64,000 nt of DNA from NCBI GenBank assembly GCA_027676805.1, contig JAQENU010000009.1, positions 55,246-119,245 of the forward strand, given 5' to 3'. The notes beneath the pieces were generated by a model, which saw nothing but the letters and a program-made list of their open reading frames with translations, did no database searches and was not told where the DNA came from. Below, one piece after another: positions 1 to 10,275 of the stretch; positions within the stretch are counted from its first letter, which is position 1, and each line of letters opens with the position of its first letter. The translations under genes and the position numbers were made by a program. This stretch comes from Coprobacillaceae bacterium UN01-12pH3A. Its GTDB lineage: Bacteria > Bacillota_I > Bacilli_A > Erysipelotrichales > Coprobacillaceae.

Positions 1-2
1 GT

Positions 3-665
3 TTACATAAAGATATGTTTACTAAAATGCTGAAGATCGGGCTGCCGGCCGGATTGCAGCAATCGATTACGGCATTCTCAAATATATTTGTTCAGGGCTA
101 TGTTAATGTATTTGGTTCTTCGGCAATGGCCGGATGGAGTTCTTATACGAAAATTGACCAGTTTGTTATTTTACCGGTGCAAAGCATTTCATTGGCATCT
201 ACGACATTTGTTGGTCAGAACTTGGGGGCGAAGGATGTTGATCGTGCCAAAAAGGGAACTAAAACTTCTTTGATGATTTCAATCGGTGTCACTATTTTCT
301 TATCTGTATTACTGAATATCTTCGGTAATCAGGTATTAAGCATTTTCTCACAGGATGCAGAAGTATTAAAGTATGGAAATATCTTTTTAAGAACCTTCTC
401 GCCATTCTATTTTGCGATATGCTTTAATCAGATATATGCCGGAGCTTTGCGTGGGGCTGGTGATTCCAATGCACCAATGGTGATCATGCTGTTCTGCTTT
501 GTTGTCTTTAGACAAATTACTTTATTCTTTGGAACCCAATTCTTTAGTTCCATCAATTTCGTTGCTTTCAGCTATCCTTTAGGCTGGATTCTATGCAGTG
601 CTTTATTAGCTTATTATTACTATAAAGGAAAATGGCAGAAGAAGCTAAACAGTGTCGTTGACTAG
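3..665 (+). CDS. MATE family efflux transporter, C-terminal part (5' end outside window)
   Basis: This is the C-terminal half of a multidrug/toxin (MATE) exporter, an inner-membrane cation-coupled antiporter. The frame is open through the left edge (codons L-H-K-D precede the first ATG at 15), so the true start lies outside the window. The visible ~220 residues contain about six hydrophobic segments, and motifs such as GLPAGLQQSI and FVGQNLGAKD are typical of the second half of MATE proteins, which usually total about 450 residues. It ends 11 nt before the MBL gene, whose ribosome site begins just after this stop, so the two are probably cotranscribed. The substrate cannot be read from sequence. 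Confidence 0.85.
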   Translation, partial: LHKDMFTKMLKIGLPAGLQQSITAFSNIFVQGYVNVFGSSAMAGWSSYTKIDQFVILPVQSISLASTTFVGQNLGAKDVDRAKKGTKTSLMISIGVTIFLSVLLNIFGNQVLSIFSQDAEVLKYGNIFLRTFSPFYFAICFNQIYAGALRGAGDSNAPMVIMLFCFVVFRQITLFFGTQFFSSINFVAFSYPLGWILCSALLAYYYYKGKWQKKLNSVVD

Positions 666-676
666 GAGGAATTAAG

Positions 677-1501
677 ATGATTATCCCAAATAAACCAGGA
701 GAAATAAAAGACTATTCAATGTATCGAGTAGAAAAATTAAAAGATCATATATTTCATATTGAAGATCGTATTGATAATCCCTCAAGCATGTACTGTATTA
801 TTGGAAGCGAGAAAGTACTATGGATTGATACTGCCAATACGCATATTGAATATGAAGATGAGCTGACACAGATAGCCGAAACCTTAGCTGATGGTAAAGA
901 GATTATCGTCGCGATTACTCATAATCATTATGACCATGTCGGAGGACTAAATGCTTTTAAAAACAAAACGATTCTATTCCCCTTGAAAGATAAAGATGAT
1001 AAGTTAGAAACAAGTGATTATCGCTTTATCGAAGATGGGGATATGATTGATTTAGGAAATAAGCAGCTAAAGGCAGTGGAAGTACCCGGACATACACTAG
1101 GATCGATGGTTTATATCGATGCTAAAGAAGAATTGGTGATCACGGGGGATGCAATTGGCTCAAGCTATGTCTGGCTGTTCTTTATGGATCAGGTTTTAGA
1201 ACACTATAAAAAAGGAATTCATCATTTGTATAATGAAATCAAAAATTATCAAGATCCGTTATTTATGTGCGGACATCGTTGGCAGCAGTATCAAAGCATT
1301 GGGCGTGATCCGCTGTCACCGATCAATGCGCCTATGACGATGCAGTATTTGCTTGATATGATCAAACTGGTAGATATGATTGAAGCCAAAACAGCTTTAA
1401 CAAGACCTTTTGATACACTAGGAAAGCCTGAAGAGCATTGTGTATACAGCTTTGCGGGTTCTAAAGCAGAGATTGATTCATTTGTATCTCTGATGAAATA
1501 A
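677..1501 (+). CDS. MBL-fold metallo-hydrolase
   Basis: This 274-residue soluble metallo-beta-lactamase-fold hydrolase has a complete metal-binding set: HNHYDH at residues 82-87, His139 in PGHTLGS, Asp158 in TGDAIG and His200 in CGH. This is a binuclear zinc or iron site of the glyoxalase II/hydrolase type. No flavodoxin domain follows, so it is not a flavo-diiron protein. The start is fixed by AGGAGG eight nt before the ATG. It directly follows the MATE exporter, which may mean a joint detoxification role, but that is inference. The substrate is unknown. A terminator hairpin begins at its stop codon. Confidence 0.85.
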   Translation: MIIPNKPGEIKDYSMYRVEKLKDHIFHIEDRIDNPSSMYCIIGSEKVLWIDTANTHIEYEDELTQIAETLADGKEIIVAITHNHYDHVGGLNAFKNKTILFPLKDKDDKLETSDYRFIEDGDMIDLGNKQLKAVEVPGHTLGSMVYIDAKEELVITGDAIGSSYVWLFFMDQVLEHYKKGIHHLYNEIKNYQDPLFMCGHRWQQYQSIGRDPLSPINAPMTMQYLLDMIKLVDMIEAKTALTRPFDTLGKPEEHCVYSFAGSKAEIDSFVSLMK

Positions 1502-1521
1502 GCGCAGCAGCGCTTTTTTTT
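1501..1521 (+). terminator. Rho-independent terminator after MBL hydrolase
   Basis: The perfect stem AGCGC-AGCA-GCGCT is followed by eight T. It starts at the last base of the MBL stop codon. Confidence 0.85.
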
Positions 1522-1663
1522 GTTTAAATAAGAGTGTCTCATTAAGCCTAAAATACAATAAATTTCTAATTAATTATCTATAATTTGTGACAAATCGATT
1601 TTATTCTACAATTTTCATTCTTTTGTTATCTTACAATAGGAATGAAAAGGAGGGCTATGTATT

Positions 1664-1807
1664 GTGGAAGGTACTAAACAAGTATTGGATGATATAAGTG
1701 GCAAATTATCTGATATTAAGGATCAATTACAAAAAATTGATGCTGATGTTTTATCTGTAGAAACGATTTTGGCTGATATCGTTGCAGATAAAGAAAAAGA
1801 CGAATAG
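1664..1807 (+). CDS. Small acidic protein, 47 residues, GTG start
   Basis: This short unannotated reading frame lies in the 450-nt gap between the MBL gene and the GH1 gene. It starts with GTG eight to nine nt after a strong AAAGGAGGG (about 1647-1654). An ATG at 1657 opens a different frame that stops after six codons. The predicted peptide has regular spacing of Ile, Leu and Val, as in ISGKLSDIKDQLQKI, so one long amphipathic or coiled helix is likely. It is acidic, with no cysteine and no membrane segment. It has its own promoter-like AT-rich upstream region and its own terminator, which supports a real small gene. I do not recognise the family. Confidence 0.6.
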   Translation: MEGTKQVLDDISGKLSDIKDQLQKIDADVLSVETILADIVADKEKDE

Positions 1808-1815
1808 GGAAAAAG

Positions 1816-1872
1816 AACCTGATAATGATATGCGCTCAGAATTCTGGACATATATCAGAAATCAGGTTTTTT
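1816..1872 (+). terminator. Long-stem terminator after the 47-residue ORF
   Basis: AACCTGAT at 1816-1823 pairs with ATCAGGTT at 1861-1868, followed by a T run. The interior can extend the stem (GATATG with CATATATC, and the palindrome CAGAATTCTG). Confidence 0.65.
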
Positions 1873-1937
1873 ATTATCCGATTTTGGAAAATGAAATTTC
1901 TTTCGTTATGCTTTTCTTTCTTTTATGATGAAGGTGA

Positions 1938-3389
<1,452 letters not shown>

Positions 3390-3394
3390 GAATG

Positions 3395-3427
3395 AAAGCG
3401 GAATCAACTTGAAAGGTTCCGCTTTTT
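3395..3427 (+). terminator. Terminator after GH1 gene
   Basis: AAAGCGGAA pairs with TTCCGCTTT across a 13-nt loop, followed by a T run. Confidence 0.85.
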
Positions 3428-3477
3428 GTTGGTAAAGTCTGCGAGTTGTTGTATAATAATTGAAGAGGTGAGGCAAG

Positions 3478-4200
3478 ATGGATATTCCGATTAAAGATAT
3501 CGTAGAGGCTTTTAAGCAGGATTTTAATCCTCAGGAATGTGAAGGCATTTATAATCTTACACATCAAGACATTATATTTACAATAACCAAGCTTAAACAG
3601 TTTATTTTACATGCTCAGCTTCAGGAAATTACCTTTAGTGAATTAGAAGAACTGTTTAATTTTATACAAAGCGATGAAGTATTGGAAACATATATTAATG
3701 AATTAGTTGCACCGTTTGCACCGGGCATGATGGTGGGGCAAACTTTGGAAAGTGAATTTGTCGGATCGATTGGTATTTATGATCGGTTTGCATATGAAAA
3801 GGAGAGACAGGGCGGAACGATCATGATTGCTCCGATACTTGTTGTCTGTACACTGATTCAGAATGCCTATTTGTTTATTAATGATATCATGCTTCATCAT
3901 GATATTAGCTATTGCTTAGATAAATGCAAGGGACTAAGCGAGCGACAGATTGAAATAGAAGATATCTATCGTCATGTGGTACACTTGATTATTAAACCAC
4001 TGTTAGAAGTGCTTCATTACCGGGCGCTTAATCCAACTCAAAATATTCCCCAGTATATTGTGACATCGTTTGGATTGATTGAAGCGGAATATGCCATTGA
4101 ACATGGGCATGAAATTACACAGCAAATAGAAAAGACGTTAGACGATATGTTGAAATCGCTAACGCCTGAAGATATTAAACAAAATAATTTGATCAATTAA
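3478..4200 (+). CDS. Hypothetical protein, 240 residues
   Basis: I do not recognise this protein. It starts at ATG 3478 behind GAGGTGAGG. The sequence looks mostly helical, with a hydrophobic stretch around residues 118-140 (IMIAPILVVCTLIQNAYLFIND) that could be a buried helix or one membrane pass. There is no signal peptide and no catalytic motif I can name. Its last four bases overlap the stop of the convergent yaaA gene. It has its own upstream gap after the GH1 terminator, so it is probably monocistronic. Confidence 0.7.
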   Translation: MDIPIKDIVEAFKQDFNPQECEGIYNLTHQDIIFTITKLKQFILHAQLQEITFSELEELFNFIQSDEVLETYINELVAPFAPGMMVGQTLESEFVGSIGIYDRFAYEKERQGGTIMIAPILVVCTLIQNAYLFINDIMLHHDISYCLDKCKGLSERQIEIEDIYRHVVHLIIKPLLEVLHYRALNPTQNIPQYIVTSFGLIEAEYAIEHGHEITQQIEKTLDDMLKSLTPEDIKQNNLIN

Positions 4201-4898
4201 TCTTTAATAAATACATAACGAGATGAGGTAGAATGTATTGGACTATAGTGAAAGTCATCAAGGGTGATTTCCTTTATTTTTTCAAGATCTCTTATCTCAT
4301 GTTTTATTAGGTAATTCAACATAGATCCTCGTGCTTTTTTAATCAGCATTGAGGGTCTTTTTAATTGCTCATTATTCCTAATAGCAAAATCGATGGTGAT
4401 AAGATTAGGATGTTTAACTTGTTTAGCGTATTCTCCGGAGGCAAGGCTGATAATAAAGTCTTCCTTTTGCAGTAATTTATTGACCGCTTTATCCCAATAG
4501 TCATAAAGGTTTATACCATCGATCTGACATAAATAATCCAAACGGTAAAATGAAATCTCATCTAAATAGCGCAGACATCCGTATAAAGCATCCAGTATAT
4601 AGAGATGGTCTGATAAGTAAGCATGGTGTTTAGAGGTGTAAGAGGAGAGTTCCAGCTGTTTAAAGACAGTGCCGGTATAATAGTATAATGCGGGTGTTTT
4701 TTTAGTTTGACGCAGTCCGTCATAAATGCTTTGAGCCAGCTTTGAAGAAACATGCATTCTTTTTTCGATCATTGCTGGATCATCATTTAATAGTGTATTT
4801 TTTATAGGTTCAGTGAGCTCTAAAAACATTGGCTGCGTAGCGGTTAGTGAGCAGGGCTGCTCTTTTAGGGTTTTACTTGGGGATATAATAATCTTCAT
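4197..4898 (-). CDS. yaaA: Peroxide stress protein YaaA (DUF328/UPF0246)
   Basis: This 233-residue YaaA-family protein opens with MKIIISPSKTL, the family's N-terminal signature (MKIIISPAK.. in E. coli). Later signatures include ALYYYTGTVFKQL, LYILDALYGCLRYLD, YDYW and the C-terminal KKARGSMLNYLIK. In E. coli YaaA limits intracellular iron and DNA damage during hydrogen peroxide stress, and the fold binds DNA. An AGGAGG lies five to six nt before the ATG on the minus strand. It is divergent from the nucleoid-associated gene and convergent with the unknown ORF. Confidence 0.9.
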   Translation of the reverse strand: MKIIISPSKTLKEQPCSLTATQPMFLELTEPIKNTLLNDDPAMIEKRMHVSSKLAQSIYDGLRQTKKTPALYYYTGTVFKQLELSSYTSKHHAYLSDHLYILDALYGCLRYLDEISFYRLDYLCQIDGINLYDYWDKAVNKLLQKEDFIISLASGEYAKQVKHPNLITIDFAIRNNEQLKRPSMLIKKARGSMLNYLIKHEIRDLEKIKEITLDDFHYSPIHSTSSRYVFIKD

Positions 4899-4941
4899 TG
4901 CTTTTCCTCCTAAAAAATACTATATATAAAAAACTCCGGCG

Positions 4942-4970
4942 TGTCAAAAGATGTAATTTTATGATATAAT
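4942..4970 (+). promoter_or_regulatory. Promoter of nucleoid-associated protein gene
   Basis: A TGTCAA-like -35 lies 17 nt before a perfect TATAAT at 4965-4970. The -10 overlaps the first in-frame ATG (4969), so translation must start at a later ATG. Confidence 0.65.
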
Positions 4971-4986
4971 GGGGTGGGTGATAAAA

Positions 4987-5994
4987 ATGAATACAATAAT
5001 TATAGATCGAATTTTAATGCATATGATGGATTTTGAACATCATCAGATTTTCTTTTCTGATGACTTTTTAGAATTAAGTCCGACAATGCAGGAATATTAT
5101 GACAAAAAATTGGAAAAAGCATGGTTGAGTCCGCAGTTAAAGGAGTTAACTTTAGGGGATTTTGCTCCTATTATTTTAAGAAGCAAGGATATGGTTGAAG
5201 ATGATGATAAATTTTTTCAGCACGCTAAATCGATTACACAGGAATTATTTGATTTAGGAAAGATGATTCAGCTGATGCCAAATTGCAATATTATATTTGT
5301 TGAATGTAAAATTGATGGAATGAAGCATATGGCTATCATTAAATTGAATTATAAACTGGCGCCGGTCAATGTACTGGAAGAAGATGAAAATGGAAATAAG
5401 GTGGTAAGAATCACGAATCGCCAAACTGTTCCGACAAAAACGGCCAATGTCGAAGAAGCTATATTGGTGAATGTGGAGGATAACCGCGTTTATCTTATAG
5501 AGAAACGTTTTGAGATTGATGGACGTCCTGATTACTATTTGAATCCGCAATACATCAAAGGGGAACCCAAGATGACGGATAAGCAAAAAGTATCACTTTT
5601 AAATAAAACAATTACCAAAATTGAGAGTCAGTTTGGAGTCAATGAGTTTGAGCCCAAAGCACTGATTAAAAAAGAAATGGCTAACCGTGTTTTAGATCAT
5701 CAGGATATCAAACCGCATGAGATTGCATCGGTCATATTAGAAAGAGACTATAATGCAAAAGAAGAAGCTTTAGATATCTTGACTGACTTAGGGATTGCAG
5801 AGGAAGATACAATTTCACAGAATTTTGAAACCGTGGAAAAATTATCTAAATGCAAGCTAGTTACAGATACTGAAATTGAGATTACATTAAATGTCAGCGA
5901 TTATCTTGAACAGAATCATATAAAAAAGACGCGTCATGAAGATGGTACCTATACAATCGTATTAGAAGATATCCATGATATAACATTGAAATAA
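4987..5994 (+). CDS. Nucleoid-associated protein (37 kDa, NA37/YejK family)
   Basis: This 335-residue protein resembles the nucleoid-associated NA37 family (E. coli YejK/NdpA). It shares the N-terminal IDRILMHMMDFEHHQIFFSD region, the central strand-rich NCNIIFVECKIDGMKHMAIIKLNYK segment, and YYLNPQYIKGE. Such proteins bind the chromosome; their precise role is unclear. I chose ATG 4987 because GGGGTGGGTGAT precedes it and the in-frame ATG at 4969 lies inside the -10 box. It is probably a single-gene unit. Confidence 0.75.
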   Translation: MNTIIIDRILMHMMDFEHHQIFFSDDFLELSPTMQEYYDKKLEKAWLSPQLKELTLGDFAPIILRSKDMVEDDDKFFQHAKSITQELFDLGKMIQLMPNCNIIFVECKIDGMKHMAIIKLNYKLAPVNVLEEDENGNKVVRITNRQTVPTKTANVEEAILVNVEDNRVYLIEKRFEIDGRPDYYLNPQYIKGEPKMTDKQKVSLLNKTITKIESQFGVNEFEPKALIKKEMANRVLDHQDIKPHEIASVILERDYNAKEEALDILTDLGIAEEDTISQNFETVEKLSKCKLVTDTEIEITLNVSDYLEQNHIKKTRHEDGTYTIVLEDIHDITLK

Positions 5995-5998
5995 ATTT

Positions 5999-6045
5999 AA
6001 CCTCCTGCTTGCCTTTGTTTACTGTATAATATGGGTAAGGAGGTT
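5999..6045 (+). promoter_or_regulatory. Hairpin pairing with the VOC gene ribosome site
   Basis: AACCTCCT (5999-6006) is exactly complementary to AGGAGGTT (6038-6045), the ribosome site of the next gene, and is followed by TTTTCTTT. A TATAAT at 6025-6030 lies in the loop. Read-through RNA could therefore hide the ribosome site or terminate, while RNA from the internal promoter would lack the 5' arm. The functional claim is inference. Confidence 0.45.
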
Positions 6046-6051
6046 TTCTTT

Positions 6052-6405
6052 ATGGCAATAGAATCCATCGTTAATTTTTATCCTTGTAAAGACATCGAGG
6101 AAACAACGGAATTTTATTTAAAGGTGATTGGACTCACTTTGTTTCAGGATCAAGGCAAAGCGAGAATTTTTGACAGCGGTTATGGCTATTTAGGGTTTTG
6201 TCAGTATGATCATGGTATGCTGGCAACGCAGACCTGTATTTCTTTTAATTTAAAGGATCAAAAAGAAGTAGACGATTATTATGCCAAGTTTAAAGAACTG
6301 AATATAGAAGGATTGATTCCGCCAAAAAAGCATGATCAGTTTGAAGTCTATTCATTCTTTATGAGAGATCCTAATGGCTATCAGATTGAATTTCAAAAAA
6401 TTTAA
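6052..6405 (+). CDS. VOC family (glyoxalase/bleomycin resistance-like) protein
   Basis: This 117-residue vicinal-oxygen-chelate-fold protein has two beta-alpha-beta-beta-beta modules. NFYPCKDIEETTEFYLKVIGL is the classic first module, and FFMRDPNGYQIEFQ is the classic C-terminal signature carrying the metal-binding Glu. One module pair per chain implies dimerisation. The substrate is not deducible. ATG 6052 is chosen because AAGGAGG lies eight nt upstream; the upstream ATG (6031) falls next to the -10 box. A bidirectional terminator separates it from convergent ytaF. Confidence 0.85.
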   Translation: MAIESIVNFYPCKDIEETTEFYLKVIGLTLFQDQGKARIFDSGYGYLGFCQYDHGMLATQTCISFNLKDQKEVDDYYAKFKELNIEGLIPPKKHDQFEVYSFFMRDPNGYQIEFQKI

Positions 6406-6436
6406 AAATAGTGTAGCTTTAAGTTACACTATTTTT
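6404..6436. terminator. Bidirectional terminator between VOC gene and ytaF
   Basis: AAAAATAGTGTA and TACACTATTTTT form a perfect 12-bp stem with a nine-nt loop and A/T tracts on both flanks. It can serve both convergent genes and overlaps the ytaF stop. Confidence 0.9.
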
Positions 6437-7059
6437 AAAACAGCAAGTATAATAAGTAATACTCCAGACAGCCAGGAAAGATCTAAATCCAATCGTTCGG
6501 ATAGCTTTTTGCCTAAATGACTTCCAAGTGCAATGACGATTAAATTAACAATTAACGCACATAAAAGGATTTCAACTGGATGAATGATGCTTAATCCTAC
6601 ACCTAGTCCTGCAGCTAAACTGTCCAGTGATAGGGCAACTGCTAGGGAAAGTGCTTCTTTTGGCGAAAGGGTATGAGAACGATCATAGTCTGCTTTAGTT
6701 GGGGTGGCATAGACTTGCAGGATCAATGTTAATTGTTTGGTGGTGATAGAAATAGGTTTATCAGAACCTCTTTTAATTAAGGCTTTCATAGAGCTGTCAT
6801 AAAGTTTGATAACTCCGAGAATAAAGAGTAAAGTAAAGCAGAATAAAGAGGTGATGGGTGGTGGGATGATTGTTTTAATCATTGCCCCTAAGCCAAGGGA
6901 TATCCCTAAAAATGTACACCCGATAACACTGATGATGGCAGCAGAAGAAACTGGAATCTTGATTTTACTGCTACCATAGGCAAAACTAGCCACAAAAGAA
7001 TCGAGAGATAAAGCTACGACAAGTAGCAGAATTTCACTGAGATATTGTAGAACTGCCAA
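6424..7059 (-). CDS. ytaF: YtaF/MntP-type membrane protein
   Basis: This 211-residue polytopic membrane protein has about six segments. It is built as an internal duplication, with the motif ALSLDS(F/L) near residue 16 and again near 141. That is the hallmark of the YtaF/MntP group, whose paired Asp residues belong to a manganese or divalent-cation pathway. In length and layout it fits YtaF (found in B. subtilis sporulation gene sets) better than MntP (~185 residues). The start codon is TTG at 7059, behind AGGAGGGG on the minus strand. Transport function is inferred from family only. Confidence 0.8.
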   Translation of the reverse strand: MAVLQYLSEILLLVVALSLDSFVASFAYGSSKIKIPVSSAAIISVIGCTFLGISLGLGAMIKTIIPPPITSLFCFTLLFILGVIKLYDSSMKALIKRGSDKPISITTKQLTLILQVYATPTKADYDRSHTLSPKEALSLAVALSLDSLAAGLGVGLSIIHPVEILLCALIVNLIVIALGSHLGKKLSERLDLDLSWLSGVLLIILAVLKIV

Positions 7060-7191
7060 GAAAATCCCCTCCTAAATTAAGATATGTTTAAAAAGTGGAA
7101 AAGGTTGGGAATTTGTCTTTATTGATGGGCAAAAGTGGTTAATAATACGCAAAAGAAAGTAAATCATGTATAATGAGTGATAGGTGATAAT

Positions 7192-10100
7192 ATGGAAATC
7201 GTGATCGGAAAACAATGGAAAGAAAAAACAGACTATTATATTAAAGAAAGCTTATCAAAGCCATCTGTTTGGCTGGTGGATGTTGCAGTCAAGGAAGAGT
7301 ATGAAAGGATGCTGCTGGAAGCCAGTGAAAACAAAGCCATCCTGCTGCAACGCGTAATGACTTTTGATGAATTTTATAATGACTTGCTTTTTTCACAGCA
7401 GTTTTTTAAACGTCAGGCTATAAGCCCTATTCAGTCCTTATTAGTGATTTATGAGATTTTGTCGGATTATGATGGCGAAATTATTCAATGCACGGATAAT
7501 GGCATTTTACAGCAGCTGCATCATGTGTTTTCTTGCTTCAAACGCTATAAAAGCAATTTAGCGTTGCTGAAGGAAGTAGAGCTGCCGGCTTTCTCGAAGA
7601 AAAAATTGGAAGAATGCGGACAATTATATCAAAGATATTTAGCGAAACTGAAAACATATGGCTGGCGAATGAAGGAAGATTATGAATCGGAACCAGTTGA
7701 AATAGATAATACAATTCATTTTTATATTGATCAAATCGAAGAAGTAGATGAGCAGATGATGAGTCTGATTCGTAAGATGACACATTGTACGATTCTATTG
7801 ACTTGTGATGATCAGGAGGATGCGTATACTCATTTTATAAAAAAAGAATTGAAGAGCTGGAATACAAAAATTATTTTATTTGATGAAACGGTAAGTCCGT
7901 TTAAAGAATATCTAATACAGAGTTATCAAAATTTAAAAGCCCCTGATTATTCTGCCGATTATCCTTTGACTGGGATAAAGGCAGTTAATCAGCATACAGA
8001 GATTCAGCAGCTGGCAGTTGAAATCTATCATTTGATCGCCAGCGGTCAGGCTCAGTATTCCGACTTTGCAGTATACTGTACAAGTCAGGATTATTTTGAA
8101 AAAATAGAGGTAGTGTTTAAACTGCATCGGCTTCCTTGTTTTATTGCAAAGACGATGCCGATTTATCAAAGCCGAATTGCTATGCTCGTAAAAAGTTTAT
8201 GGCTGTATGCAAAAACTGCCGATGAAATACATTTAATAACCCTCTTTAGAAGTCATCTTTTTAAAGGAATCTTTTTGGATTCCAGAATTGATCTTTTTGA
8301 AAAGCAGCTTAAAACAATGCGCTTTTGTGCTTTAGAAGACTATCAAGAAGCAAAAGCAAGTATCAATCAAATGGTATTAGAAATGAATTCTAAGGATTAT
8401 GTCGATCAAAAGGTAAGCTGTCTAATCCAGTGGCTGGAAGAAATGGAAGTGGAAAGGGGGGCGGTTGATGAATTAGACCGTGCCTGTTTAGCTCAAACAA
8501 TGGATTATTTAAAGCAGTTTGAAATACATATCAAAATGGATCAAAATGATTTTCTTGATATGTTGTCAGCACATTATACATTGCACGCTCCAAAAGTTGA
8601 GAAAACAATGGACATGATCACAGTTGCCATGAACGATGCGATAGTGACATCGGCAAAACGTATTTATATTTTAGGCTGCAACGAAAACAGTTTTCCGACT
8701 GTTGAGAGTGATAATGAATTGATTTTAAATGATGAGTGTATTGCCTGTGAAGAGGCAGGAATCCGTTTAGGATTAAATTTGTTTGAGAGGATTGAGGTAC
8801 AATATCTGCAATGGTTTAAATTGTTTTATTTAGAAAAGAAGGTTACTCTTTCTTATATCACCGGTTCATTAGGGGGAGATGACTTTTTGCCTTCAAGTCT
8901 TTATTTAAGTTTAATGAAACAATTTAAAGGTAAAGAAAGAGTGATTGGACAGACGCGTCGTTTGCAGGATGTGACTACACCGGAGGCATCTTTAGATATT
9001 GCGCTTCATTACGGAGATACTACAGAGACAATTCAATCTGTCCGTACTTTAGCGGATCAATATCGACATAATAAAAATCAGCCGACACCAATCAATGTCA
9101 CATTGCTTGAACAGTTGATTGATAAAAACGGACAAAAAGCTATTTCTCCAAGTGAATTAGAGACCTACAATGGCTGTCCGTTCAAATATTATATCCGTTA
9201 CGGCTTAGGCATCTACCCTTGGCAGGATCGTACATTAAAAGCAAATGATTTTGGTACTATTGTCCACGATGTTTTGGATGTTTTAAGTGATCTTTATGAT
9301 GGCAAGAAAACAATAGAAGATTATTTGACAGAATACCGGATTGAAGATGTGCATAAGACCTACGAAGAAAACATTTATCCTTTCATTTGTGGAAGTGATG
9401 TCTTAAATGAACAAGATCAAGGGTTATTTTTAATCATTCATTATATTGCGAATGAAAAAATCGATCAGAGTCAGCTGACAGCCAGTCAGCAGTATCTGTT
9501 TTATAAACTGCAGCATGACTTGTTCAATACGGTCAAGATTTTGATCTATCAAATGTCAATCAGTGATTTTTCTATTACCGATCATGAACAATGGGTAGAA
9601 AAAAGTAATGGGGAATTTCTGCTTCATGGACGTATTGACCGTGTCGAGCAGTATCAGCAGTATGTAAAGGTAGTGGATTATAAATCTTCTCAGAAAGCTT
9701 TGGATCTTTGTTTAGCGACACTAGGCTTTAATATTCAGATGCTGCTTTACTTAGATATGGTTTGTCAGGATAAGGCGCTGGAAAAAGGCGGTGTGCTTTA
9801 TTTTAATACAAAACAGCGGGTAGTAAAGATGGATAAATATCTCTATGAGGATGGATTGGATTTTGAAGAAATTGTAAAGCTGTATAAAATGGAAGGCTAT
9901 ATAAACAGCGAAGAAACATTGATTAAGGCAATGGACCGTCACTATGATCCAAGTGTTATTGCAAATGTTAAATTTGTGAAAGGTAAAGGGACATATACGG
10001 GTAATTTATTAGATCGGGAAAGTTTTGATTGCTTGCTGGAGAAAGTCAATCTGCATGTAGAAGCATTACTGGATCGCATTTATCATCAAGGAGATATCCG

Positions 10101-10275
10101 TATTTTCCCCAGCCATCATGATGCGCCTAAGATTAACATGCTGGTGAATCCATGTACCTACTGTGATTATGCCAGTATTTGTCTGAAAGATGTTTTCTAT
10201 AATGAAAATAATGAAATTGAATATATAGATCCAAAAACAATGCTGAAAATTTTAGGAGGGGAACAACATGATTAG
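7192..10275 (+). CDS. addB: ATP-dependent helicase-nuclease AddB (RexB-like)
   Basis: This 1027-residue subunit of the AddAB (RexAB) enzyme processes double-strand breaks for RecA-dependent repair. The C-terminal RecB-type nuclease motif reads HGRIDR...VVDYKSSQ (about residues 810-840). The four cysteines of the structural 4Fe-4S cluster are present: one in SPSELETYNGCPFKYY and three in NPCTYCDYASIC. The N-terminus lacks the Walker A motif of B. subtilis AddB, so it resembles streptococcal RexB. ATG 7192 is preferred over 7177 because AGGTGAT precedes it and TATAAT (7169-7174) lies just upstream. It overlaps addA by eight bases. Confidence 0.93.
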   Translation: MEIVIGKQWKEKTDYYIKESLSKPSVWLVDVAVKEEYERMLLEASENKAILLQRVMTFDEFYNDLLFSQQFFKRQAISPIQSLLVIYEILSDYDGEIIQCTDNGILQQLHHVFSCFKRYKSNLALLKEVELPAFSKKKLEECGQLYQRYLAKLKTYGWRMKEDYESEPVEIDNTIHFYIDQIEEVDEQMMSLIRKMTHCTILLTCDDQEDAYTHFIKKELKSWNTKIILFDETVSPFKEYLIQSYQNLKAPDYSADYPLTGIKAVNQHTEIQQLAVEIYHLIASGQAQYSDFAVYCTSQDYFEKIEVVFKLHRLPCFIAKTMPIYQSRIAMLVKSLWLYAKTADEIHLITLFRSHLFKGIFLDSRIDLFEKQLKTMRFCALEDYQEAKASINQMVLEMNSKDYVDQKVSCLIQWLEEMEVERGAVDELDRACLAQTMDYLKQFEIHIKMDQNDFLDMLSAHYTLHAPKVEKTMDMITVAMNDAIVTSAKRIYILGCNENSFPTVESDNELILNDECIACEEAGIRLGLNLFERIEVQYLQWFKLFYLEKKVTLSYITGSLGGDDFLPSSLYLSLMKQFKGKERVIGQTRRLQDVTTPEASLDIALHYGDTTETIQSVRTLADQYRHNKNQPTPINVTLLEQLIDKNGQKAISPSELETYNGCPFKYYIRYGLGIYPWQDRTLKANDFGTIVHDVLDVLSDLYDGKKTIEDYLTEYRIEDVHKTYEENIYPFICGSDVLNEQDQGLFLIIHYIANEKIDQSQLTASQQYLFYKLQHDLFNTVKILIYQMSISDFSITDHEQWVEKSNGEFLLHGRIDRVEQYQQYVKVVDYKSSQKALDLCLATLGFNIQMLLYLDMVCQDKALEKGGVLYFNTKQRVVKMDKYLYEDGLDFEEIVKLYKMEGYINSEETLIKAMDRHYDPSVIANVKFVKGKGTYTGNLLDRESFDCLLEKVNLHVEALLDRIYHQGDIRIFPSHHDAPKINMLVNPCTYCDYASICLKDVFYNENNEIEYIDPKTMLKILGGEQHD

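Noticed and set aside
4969..4986. Earlier in-frame ATG for the nucleoid-associated protein.
   Set aside because: It overlaps the TATAAT -10 box, so it would lie at or before the transcript start.
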